In this document: piece after piece, positions 1 to 5,973 of the stretch
Layout: each line of letters begins with the position of its first letter
Numbering within the stretch: the first letter of the stretch is position 1
Source: an uncultured Eubacteriales bacterium
Lineage (GTDB): Bacteria; Bacillota; Clostridia; Lachnospirales; Lachnospiraceae
Length of the DNA stretch: 42,416 bases
NCBI GenBank assembly: GCA_949292725.1
Contig: CASFAQ010000006.1
Coordinates: 24,863-67,278, forward strand
Direction: 5' to 3'
Program-made: the position numbers and the translations under genes
The notes under the pieces: generated by a model
Seen by the model: only the letters and a program-made list of their open reading frames with translations
What the model was told of the DNA's origin: nothing
Databases searched by the model: none

Positions 1-266
1 CCCATCGCATCAATAATGGGTCTGCCTGTTACAGCCATTTCCTGAATCTCTTTCATATAACGGTAATCACTGTCAGTCTTTCTGGTTTCCTGCGGATAAT
101 CAAGGTTCATGGGTTCGGAGCTTATAGAAGAATCCCCACCATCATCTGCCGGTTCAAATTTGTCCGGAGGCTGTTTGCAGACCGGGCATTGCGTCAGTTC
201 GGAAAATGGTTTTTGCTCTTTTTCCTCATCATAGATATATCCGCAGATAGTACACCTGTAAACCAT
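1..266 (-). CDS. Rubredoxin-domain glutamate-synthase-like protein (partial, N-terminal part)
   Basis: This is the first 88 or so codons of a minus-strand gene that runs off the left edge. The product starts with a rubredoxin-type metal site: Cys-x2-Cys in MVYRCTICGYIYDEE and a second Cys-x2-Cys in CPVC about 20 residues later, the usual four-cysteine iron ligand set. After an acidic linker comes YMKEIQEMAVTGRPIIDAMG, which matches the start of the FMN-binding GltB-like domain in clostridial glutamate-synthase-related proteins. The start at 266 is chosen because GAGGAGGG (273-280) lies 6 nt upstream; the in-frame ATG at 272 abuts that site and is too close. By family knowledge it would be a cytoplasmic flavoprotein with rubredoxin feeding electrons to the FMN/Fe-S core. 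The catalytic domain is outside the window, so the function is inferred. Confidence 0.72.
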   Translation of the reverse strand, partial: MVYRCTICGYIYDEEKEQKPFSELTQCPVCKQPPDKFEPADDGGDSSISSEPMNLDYPQETRKTDSDYRYMKEIQEMAVTGRPIIDAM

Positions 267-360
267 ATACATCCCTCCTCGTATTTTATACATCGTTTAT
301 ATAATCTTGATTATAATATATATCAGTCGGCTTGTCGAGAAAAAAACAGGAACCTGTAAT

Positions 361-534
361 CAGATATGTTATACCGGTGGAGTGTATGATAGAGATACAG
401 AATTGTATTATCTGAATGCCAGATATTATAATCCGGATGAAGGAATCTTTCTTATACAGGGCAGTTACAGAGGAACTAAGGAAGATGTAGCAACATGGAA
501 TCTGTACGCATACTGTTATAAGTGGCAATATTGA
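361..534 (+). pseudogene. Decayed RHS/YD-repeat core fragment
   Basis: The reading frame contains YTGGVYDRDTELYYLNARYY followed by NPDEGIF and, further on, TWNLYAYC. This is the hallmark of the RHS repeat-associated core domain, normally YDxETGLYYLNARYYDPxxGRF...LYAYCxNNPxxYVDPSG. The match stops at LYAYC, where the frame runs into a stop at 534. The next frame stays open to about 640 (reading GISGLLQNKLFVPDKR...), which suggests a +1 frameshift and a residual RHS C-terminal tail. No start codon with a ribosome site and no N-terminal repeats precede it. RHS proteins are large secreted polymorphic-toxin carriers; only a relic of about 60 residues survives here, so no function is expected. Confidence 0.72.
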
Positions 535-605
535 CGGAATAAGCGGGCTGTTACAGAATAAATTATTTGTACCGGATAAGCGTCCGAAATGTAAACAAAA
601 AACTG

Positions 606-634
606 TTGACAAATGTTTTTTGTCTAATTATAAT
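606..634 (+). promoter_or_regulatory. Consensus sigma-A promoter of the oxidoreductase operon leader
   Basis: A perfect -35 TTGACA (606-611) and a perfect -10 TATAAT (629-634) are separated by exactly 17 nt. Transcription should start near 641, placing about 325 nt of leader before the first gene at 965. Confidence 0.85.
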
Positions 635-640
635 CATTGA

Positions 641-912
641 TAGCAATTGAATAATTTTATTTGAAAGACTATGACGGAGACAGTAGATTCATCCTGAAAG
701 ATACAGAGAGCCGCGTAATTGCTGAGAGGCGGTGCGAGTAGAGATGTATTGAATATCCCTCCTGAGTTGCAGTGTCGAAAGCTATGTAAGTAGATGCTGA
801 CGGATTCCCACCGTGATAAGGGACGCATATGATGGTATGTCGTAGATGGTATATGTAACATTTGTATGATTATAGCTCTTGCCGTTTACGGACGGCAGGA
901 GCTTTTATTATC
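641..912 (+). promoter_or_regulatory. T-box-like leader RNA upstream of the 2-oxoacid:ferredoxin oxidoreductase operon
   Basis: The leader carries T-box riboswitch landmarks in order. These are an AGTA specifier-loop element (682-685), an AGAGAG segment (705-710) paired around CCGC/GCGG, a distal specifier strand GAATATC (751-757), a CTCCTGAGTTGCAG segment (759-772), GAAAGC (777-782), then the stem III-like CGGATTCCCACCG and a final terminator. T-boxes bind uncharged tRNA: the specifier pairs with the anticodon, and UGGN pairs with the NCCA end. UGGU occurs at 847-850, but the rest of the canonical T-box sequence (ACCGCG) is not preserved, so the antiterminator is degenerate or atypical. The specifier could read AUC (755-757, Ile) or UAU (754-756, Tyr), depending on register. 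An Ile readout would make sense if the enzyme handles branched-chain 2-oxoacids. Class assignment is by motif order only. Confidence 0.62.
874..909 (+). terminator. Intrinsic terminator closing the T-box-like leader
   Basis: AGCTCTTGCCGT (874-885) pairs with ACGGCAGGAGCT (892-903) over 12 bp with one G-U pair around the loop TTACGG. It is followed by TTTTATTA. It lies about 55 nt before the first oxidoreductase gene, so it would attenuate the operon unless an antiterminator forms. Confidence 0.8.
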
Positions 913-964
913 TGCAAAAACCTTAAGAGGAATAAGAACATTATGAAAGAGGGTATCAGATTCT

Positions 965-1537
965 ATGAACACAGTTGAGATCAGATGGCATGGCAGAGGA
1001 GGCCAGGGAGCCAAAACGGCAGCTTTGCTTTTGGCAGATGTAGCGTTCAAGTCTGGCAAATATGTTCAGGGATTTCCTGAATACGGACCTGAAAGAATGG
1101 GAGCTCCTATTACTGCATACAACAGAATCAGTGATGAGCCAATTACCGTACACTCTAATATATATGAGCCTGATTATGTTGTGGTTGTCGATGAGGGTCT
1201 GCTTGACAGTATTGACGTCACTTCCGGACTTAATCCTTCGGGTGCGATAGTTGTTAATTCGGCCAAAGGGGCTGACGAGATTGCCATGAAGCTTAAGGGA
1301 TATACGGGAAAGGTATATACCGTGGACGCAAGGAAAATATCCGTGGCGGCGCTTGGCAAATATTTTCCAAATTCGCCTATGCTTGCAGCAATAGTTGCTG
1401 TTTCGAAAGTTATGGATAAGGACCAGTTCCTTGGCGAGATGGAGGCTTCATACAGGCATAAATTCAGTAAAAAACCTGAAGTCATTGAGGGTAATATGAA
1501 TGCGCTTCGCATGACATTTGAGGAGGTGTGCGTATGA
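965..1537 (+). CDS. 2-oxoacid:ferredoxin oxidoreductase, gamma subunit
   Basis: The 190-aa product is the gamma (PorG/VorC-type) subunit of a multi-subunit 2-oxoacid:ferredoxin oxidoreductase, the cytoplasmic enzyme that reversibly turns a 2-oxoacid plus CoA into acyl-CoA, CO2 and reduced ferredoxin. The diagnostic N-terminus is RWHGRGGQGAKTAA (residues 7-20), followed by VQGFPEYGPERMGAPITAYNR in the CoA-interacting gamma domain. Its length is normal for the family (about 180-195 aa). AAAGAGGG at 946-953 precedes the ATG by 11 nt. A short frame (943-978, 11 codons) overlaps this start and could be a leader peptide, though this is weak. Its stop overlaps the delta start in ATGA. The chain sequence does not settle whether the substrate is pyruvate or a branched-chain 2-oxoacid. 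Confidence 0.9.
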   Translation: MNTVEIRWHGRGGQGAKTAALLLADVAFKSGKYVQGFPEYGPERMGAPITAYNRISDEPITVHSNIYEPDYVVVVDEGLLDSIDVTSGLNPSGAIVVNSAKGADEIAMKLKGYTGKVYTVDARKISVAALGKYFPNSPMLAAIVAVSKVMDKDQFLGEMEASYRHKFSKKPEVIEGNMNALRMTFEEVCV

Positions 1538-1830
1538 TAAGCGACAGAATTAATGAGAATTCACCATGGCAGGATATAACGCAGGGTAATAAGCTTTTTG
1601 AAGCGGCCACATCAAGGGAATTCATTACGGGTGAGTGGAGAACCCAGATGCCTATACATAATGCCGAAAAGTGCAGGGATTGTTATCTGTGCGTTCCCGT
1701 ATGCCCTGATATGAGTATCATAGTAAATAAAGATGAGAAGATAGAGTTTGATATGGACCATTGTAAGGGCTGCGGTATATGTGCCAAGGTCTGTCCGTTT
1801 GAAGCTATTAAGATGGAGGTGCAGGGATGA
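1534..1830 (+). CDS. 2-oxoacid:ferredoxin oxidoreductase, delta (ferredoxin-like) subunit
   Basis: The 98-aa polyferredoxin subunit has two complete 4Fe-4S motifs, CRDCYLCVPVCP and CKGCGICAKVCP, in its C-terminal half, each Cys-x2-Cys-x2-Cys-x3-Cys-Pro. It carries electrons from the TPP site of the complex to ferredoxin. The N-terminal segment, including the GEWRTQMP stretch, is typical of PorD-like subunits. The ATG at 1534 is preferred because AGGAGG (1521-1526) lies 7 nt before it, whereas an in-frame GTG at 1528 touches the ribosome site. The start overlaps the gamma stop and the stop overlaps the alpha start, both as ATGA, which indicates translational coupling and equal dosage within one operon. 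Confidence 0.92.
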   Translation: MISDRINENSPWQDITQGNKLFEAATSREFITGEWRTQMPIHNAEKCRDCYLCVPVCPDMSIIVNKDEKIEFDMDHCKGCGICAKVCPFEAIKMEVQG

Positions 1831-3023
1831 GAGAGAGATTATCAGGTAATGAGGCAGTGGCATATGCAATAAAGCAGATTAATCCGGATGTAATGCCGGC
1901 GTTTCCTATTACTCCTTCAACAGAGATTCCGCAGTACGTATCCACATATATAGCTAATGGTGAGATGGATACGGAATTTATACATGTTGAGAGTGAGCAC
2001 AGCTCAATGAGCGCCGCAATCGGCGCGTCTGCCGCAGGAGCAAGAGCGCTTACTGCAACGTCCTCATGCGGACTTGCTCTTATGTGGGAGGAGTTGTATG
2101 TTGCGGCTTCAGACAGGCTGCCTATAGTGCTTGCGCTTGTTAACAGGGCATTATCCGGACCTATTAATATCAATGCCGACCATTCGGACAGTATGGGGGC
2201 AAGAGACAGCGGATGGATTCAGATATATGCAGAGTCCAATCAGGAGGCTTATGATAATTTTGTTCAGGCATACAAAATAGCGGAGAATCCGGGTGTAATG
2301 CTTCCGGTAATGATATGTCAGGATGGTTTTATAACAAGTCACGGAGTGGAGAATATTGAACTCATAGAGGATGAGCTTGTTAAAGGCTTTGTAGGGGAAT
2401 ATGATCCTGTGCATTATCTTCTTAATGCGAAAGAGCCTATGGCGGTCGGACCTTATGCGGTTTCTAATTACTATATGGAGTCAAAGCGTGGACAGCGCGA
2501 GGCGATGCTTAATGCAAAACATGTTATACTTGATACAGCCGCAGAGTTTGAAAAAATATCCGGAAGAAAATACGGATTTTTCGAGGAATACAGGCTAAAC
2601 GATGCCGATTATGCAATAGTTATAATCGGTTCGGCAGCAGGAACTGCAAAAGCGGCCATAGAGCAGATAAGAAAGACCACGCATGAAAAGGTAGGACTTC
2701 TTAAGATAAGAGTGTTCCGTCCATTCCCGGAGGAAGAGATAGCTGAGGCTTTAAGTAATGTAAAAGCTGTTGCGATACTTGACCGTTCAGAGATGTTTTC
2801 CGGAACCGGAGGACCTTTGGGAGCAGAAGTAACGGCAGCGCTGTACAGGGCAAAATCCGAAGCAGAGGTTGTTAATTATATCTATGGACTTGGAGGTCGT
2901 GATATAACCATACAGGATTTTACTGAGATATATGATGAGTTAAAGAGAATTGCCGATACGCATGAGATAAGGGATAATTACCGTTATATCGGTCTTAGAG
3001 AGCGAGGTAGGGATAATGGATAA
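1827..3023 (+). CDS. porA: 2-oxoacid:ferredoxin oxidoreductase, alpha subunit (PorA-like)
   Basis: The 398-aa alpha subunit contributes the pyrimidine-binding domain for TPP and the 2-oxoacid pocket. Visible family signatures include GNEAVAYAIKQINPDV near the N-terminus, PAFPITPSTEI, the ESEHSSMSAAIGASAAGAR segment carrying the TPP-activating glutamate, and the ALSGPININADHSD and ARDSGWIQ stretches that closely resemble PorA of four-subunit pyruvate synthases. Later come the transketolase C-terminal-like domain (KVGLLKIRVFRPFP) and FSGTGGPLGAE. Overlaps with delta (4 nt) and beta (8 nt) show tight coupling. Resemblance to PorA favours pyruvate, but VorA (2-ketoisovalerate) subunits share these motifs, and the upstream T-box-like leader leaves branched-chain substrates open. 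Confidence 0.88.
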   Translation: MRERLSGNEAVAYAIKQINPDVMPAFPITPSTEIPQYVSTYIANGEMDTEFIHVESEHSSMSAAIGASAAGARALTATSSCGLALMWEELYVAASDRLPIVLALVNRALSGPININADHSDSMGARDSGWIQIYAESNQEAYDNFVQAYKIAENPGVMLPVMICQDGFITSHGVENIELIEDELVKGFVGEYDPVHYLLNAKEPMAVGPYAVSNYYMESKRGQREAMLNAKHVILDTAAEFEKISGRKYGFFEEYRLNDADYAIVIIGSAAGTAKAAIEQIRKTTHEKVGLLKIRVFRPFPEEEIAEALSNVKAVAILDRSEMFSGTGGPLGAEVTAALYRAKSEAEVVNYIYGLGGRDITIQDFTEIYDELKRIADTHEIRDNYRYIGLRERGRDNG

Positions 3024-3966
3024 TATGAACAAACCATATAATTTTAAAGACCATATGATTAACAGAAAGGACAGATTTGTTCCGGGACACAGAATGTGTG
3101 CGGGTTGCGGAGGCGCTGTTGCAGTGCGTTCTGTATTAAGGTCTCTTCATGATGAGGATAAGGCGGTTATAGGTAATGCCACAAGCTGTCTTGAGGTTTC
3201 TTCGTATATGTATCCTTACTCGGCATACGAGGACAGTTATATTCATAATGCATTTGAAAATGCAGGTGCAACCATGTCCGGTGTTGAAACGGCGTACAGA
3301 GTCCTTCAGAAAAAAGAAAAAATAGACGAACATTATAAGTTTATTACATTCGGAGGAGACGGAGGAACTTATGATATCGGATTCCAGTCCTTATCGGGAG
3401 CGATGGAAAGAGGTCATGATTTTGTATATGTATGTTACGATAACGGAGCATATATGAACACCGGAACACAGCGTTCGTCGGCGACGCCGAGGTATGCAGA
3501 TACCACAACCACTCCTGCGGGAAAGGTTAAGAATGGTAAAATTCAGGTGCGCAAGGATCTTTCGGCAATCATGGCAGAACATCATATTCCTTATGTTGCA
3601 CAGACAACATTTCTCGGCAATTTTAAGGACATATACACAAAAGCAGAGAGGGCCATATACACACCGGGTCCTGCATTCCTTAACATACTTTCGCCATGCC
3701 CGAGAGGATGGGGATATGAGACGTCAGATATGATGGAGATATGCAGACTTGCAGTGGAAACATGCTACTGGCCAATGTATGAGGTCGTGGACGGAACATG
3801 GACGCTTACTTATAAGCCGAAGAAGAAGCTGCCTATAGAGGATTTCCTAAGGCCTCAGAGAAGATTCAGACACCTGTTTAAGCCGGGCAATGAGGAACTT
3901 CTTGAGCAGTTCCAGAAAGAAATAGATAAGAACTGGAATGATATTCTTATAAAGTGTAACATTTGA
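3016..3966 (+). CDS. porB: 2-oxoacid:ferredoxin oxidoreductase, beta subunit (TPP-binding)
   Basis: The 316-aa beta subunit binds Mg-TPP and one 4Fe-4S cluster. The Fe-S ligands begin with CAGCGG near residues 28-31 and a later cysteine in ATSCLEVSS. The Mg-TPP motif is GGDGGTYDIGFQ followed by DNGAYMNTGTQRS, the classic GDG...N pattern. The TTTPAG segment and the YVAQTTF...ILSPCPRGW region also match PorB/VorB. Its start overlaps the alpha stop by 8 nt. Together the four chains form a cytoplasmic heterotetrameric unit (alpha-beta-gamma-delta). Many Lachnospiraceae use a single-chain NifJ enzyme for pyruvate, so a separate four-gene complex may be an additional, differently regulated enzyme. 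That last point is inference. Confidence 0.92.
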   Translation: MDNMNKPYNFKDHMINRKDRFVPGHRMCAGCGGAVAVRSVLRSLHDEDKAVIGNATSCLEVSSYMYPYSAYEDSYIHNAFENAGATMSGVETAYRVLQKKEKIDEHYKFITFGGDGGTYDIGFQSLSGAMERGHDFVYVCYDNGAYMNTGTQRSSATPRYADTTTTPAGKVKNGKIQVRKDLSAIMAEHHIPYVAQTTFLGNFKDIYTKAERAIYTPGPAFLNILSPCPRGWGYETSDMMEICRLAVETCYWPMYEVVDGTWTLTYKPKKKLPIEDFLRPQRRFRHLFKPGNEELLEQFQKEIDKNWNDILIKCNI

Positions 3967-3995
3967 TGACGAGTATTCAAAGCAGGTGAGTGGGC

Positions 3996-4400
3996 ATGAC
4001 TACAAGAGAAGAGGATTGGAATACCGTTATACCGGATGGTACGATTGAGACCGGCGACATAGAATGTATGATCAGGGAAAGCTATCAGCTTATATCGGAC
4101 AGCCCGCGAAAACGGATATATGAAGCTGTCAAAAGAATACCGGAAGGAAAGGTTGCCACGTATGCGCAGGTCGCACAAATGGCAGGTAATGCGAGAATGT
4201 GCAGGGCGGTGGGCAATGCCCTTCACAATAATAAAGAGCCGGATACTGTTCCGTGTTATCGTGTTGTCAATGCTAAGGGCGAGCTCTCTAAGGAGTTTGC
4301 CTTTGGCGGACAAAATGCCCAGAAAAAGCTTTTGGAGCAGGAAGGTATAGAGGTGGTTGATAACAGGGTTGATCTTTCGGTGTATGGCATTAAATTATGA
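3996..4400 (+). CDS. MGMT/Ogt-type DNA-binding protein (short O6-alkylguanine transferase-like)
   Basis: The 134-aa protein consists mostly of the MGMT DNA-binding/active-site domain (about residues 36-120): RIPEGKVATYAQVAQMAG, the arginine-finger region RAVGNALHNN, and the active site VPCYRVVN. Full-length Ogt has an N-terminal ribonuclease-H-like domain that is absent here. In Ogt/Ada the site is PCHRV; here the acceptor cysteine is present but histidine is replaced by tyrosine, unlike alkyltransferase-like (ATL) proteins, where tryptophan replaces cysteine. It may repair alkylguanine or only bind alkylated DNA. The ATG at 3996 sits 6 nt after AGGTGA; the GTG at 3990 is less suitable. It follows porB by 29 nt with no terminator, so it is probably co-transcribed. 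Confidence 0.8.
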   Translation: MTTREEDWNTVIPDGTIETGDIECMIRESYQLISDSPRKRIYEAVKRIPEGKVATYAQVAQMAGNARMCRAVGNALHNNKEPDTVPCYRVVNAKGELSKEFAFGGQNAQKKLLEQEGIEVVDNRVDLSVYGIKL

Positions 4401-4422
4401 GATTAGGCTGATTTTGCGGCTA

Positions 4423-4451
4423 TTGACACCCATACCGTGAAATGTTATAAT
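4423..4451 (+). promoter_or_regulatory. Consensus sigma-A promoter for citrate synthase
   Basis: TTGACA (4423-4428) and TATAAT (4446-4451) are separated by 17 nt. The start of transcription should be near 4458, giving a leader of about 85 nt. Confidence 0.85.
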
Positions 4452-4466
4452 AAATTGCATAGTATT

Positions 4467-4507
4467 GTGCGTTTGTTCAATAAGGAAAGGCAACGCACGA
4501 TTTTTTT
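4467..4507 (+). terminator. Possible attenuator hairpin in the citrate synthase leader
   Basis: GTGCGTT (4467-4473) pairs with AACGCAC (4492-4498), followed after GA by seven T (4501-4507). The hairpin begins about 9 nt after the predicted transcription start and precedes the coding sequence, so it cannot be the end of the upstream operon's own stem alone. The loop of 18 nt is long for a simple terminator. It may attenuate transcription or stabilise the 5' end. Confidence 0.5.
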
Positions 4508-4541
4508 ACCCATTTGATCTTTACAAAAAAGGGGGGTTTTT

Positions 4542-5915
4542 ATGATTAAAAAATCAATTATGGAGATGGGACCTAAGACTAATGAACAGTTTGATGAATT
4601 AGTAAAATACTGTATGGCGTCAGGCGCCATTAATCTTGATCTTTACGAAGAATATGACGTAAAAAGAGGCTTACGTGACGCTAACGGAAAGGGAGTTCTT
4701 ACGGGATTGACGGAGATATCCGATGTCGTTTCCTATAAGACTGTAGGAGGACGAAAGATTCCGGCAGAAGGAAGTCTTTATTATCAGGGATATAATGTAA
4801 ATGACCTTGTTGCAGGTTTCAAGGATGTGAAATTTGGTTTTGAAGAAACTACATACCTTCTTTTATTCGGGGAGTTGCCTAATAAGGCGCAGTTAGAAAG
4901 CTTTAAGGTTATACTTGCAGAGATGCAGGAGCTGTCGGGGCAGTTTATCCGTGATGTCATTATGAAAGCGCCAAGTTCGAATATTATGAATGCATTGCAG
5001 AAGGGAATACTGACTTTGTATTCATACGATCCGAACCCTGATGACGTCTCAGTTCCTAATGTTCTCAGACAGTCGTTGCAGCTTATCAGTAAACTTCCGC
5101 TCATATCTGTATACGCATACCATGCATATCTTCATTTTGAGAGGGATGCAACTCTTGTCATACGTAATCCTGATAAGAATTGTTCGATAGCGGAGAATAT
5201 ATTGAGAATGCTAAGATATGACGGCAAATATACGCCGCTTGAGGCAAAGGTGCTTGATACGGCTCTTGTTCTCCATGCAGAGCATGGCGGTGGTAATAAT
5301 TCCACATTTACAACGCATGTAGTAACCACAACGGGAACAGATTCATATTCTGCAATAGCAGCCTCCATAGGTTCGCTTAAGGGACCAAAGCATGGTGGAG
5401 CCAATATGAAGGTTCAACTGATGTTCAAGGATATCAAGGCGCATATCAAGGATTGGGACGACGAGGAGGAGATACGCAAGTATATCGTCAAGATTCTTAA
5501 TAAAGAAGCGTTTGACGGCGCCGGACTTGTATACGGTATGGGGCATGCGGTATATACCCTGTCAGATCCAAGAGAGGTTATATTAAAGGATTGTGCAAGA
5601 CAGCTCGCAATTGAAAAAGGAGTTGATAAGGAATTTAAGCTTTATGAGACGGTTGAGCGTATAGCTTCTGAACAGATAGCTATAAAGAGACGTCTGTTTA
5701 AGCCGGTGTGTGCCAATGTTGACTTCTATAGCGGATTTGTATATAAGATGCTTGAGATACCGGAGGAGCTCTTTACGCCGATATTTGCAATAGCGCGAAT
5801 TTCCGGATGGTGCGCTCACAGACTTGAGGAGCTTGTTAATAATGGTAAGATTATAAGACCTGCGTATAAGTTTGTCGGTGTACACAAGCAGTATATGGAG
5901 CTTAGTAAAAGATAA
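4542..5915 (+). CDS. gltA: Citrate synthase family protein
   Basis: The 457-aa protein is a clostridial-type citrate (or 2-methylcitrate) synthase, which condenses oxaloacetate with acetyl-CoA (or propionyl-CoA). The catalytic histidine region is HAEHGGGNNSTFTTHV, then GPKHGGAN, then GMGHAVYTLSDPR with the second active-site histidine, and the catalytic aspartate in NVDFYSGFVY. The N-terminal 60 residues form an extension seen in anaerobic Firmicute homologues. The ribosome site GGGGGG (4531-4536) lies 5 nt before the ATG. It has its own promoter, a hairpin-containing leader and a 17-bp terminator, so it is monocistronic. In fermentative Lachnospiraceae it would feed 2-oxoglutarate and glutamate synthesis. 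The sequence alone does not separate citrate from methylcitrate synthase. Confidence 0.92.
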   Translation: MIKKSIMEMGPKTNEQFDELVKYCMASGAINLDLYEEYDVKRGLRDANGKGVLTGLTEISDVVSYKTVGGRKIPAEGSLYYQGYNVNDLVAGFKDVKFGFEETTYLLLFGELPNKAQLESFKVILAEMQELSGQFIRDVIMKAPSSNIMNALQKGILTLYSYDPNPDDVSVPNVLRQSLQLISKLPLISVYAYHAYLHFERDATLVIRNPDKNCSIAENILRMLRYDGKYTPLEAKVLDTALVLHAEHGGGNNSTFTTHVVTTTGTDSYSAIAASIGSLKGPKHGGANMKVQLMFKDIKAHIKDWDDEEEIRKYIVKILNKEAFDGAGLVYGMGHAVYTLSDPREVILKDCARQLAIEKGVDKEFKLYETVERIASEQIAIKRRLFKPVCANVDFYSGFVYKMLEIPEELFTPIFAIARISGWCAHRLEELVNNGKIIRPAYKFVGVHKQYMELSKR

Positions 5916-5930
5916 AGAGATAATATATGG

Positions 5931-5973
5931 ACTGGGGCCAGACGATTTGAAATCGTCTGGCCCCAGTTTTTTG
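5931..5973 (+). terminator. Terminator after citrate synthase (perfect 17-bp stem)
   Basis: The arm at 5931-5947 is the exact reverse complement of 5951-5967, with the loop TGA, followed by a run of T to 5972. It sits between two convergent genes; read on the minus strand the stem also follows parC by a few bases, but its minus-side tail is not T-rich. Confidence 0.92.

Noticed and set aside
943..978. Eleven-codon leader peptide before the gamma subunit
   Set aside because: The start has only a distant AGAGG site and the frame simply overlaps the true start. It shows no run of regulatory codons.
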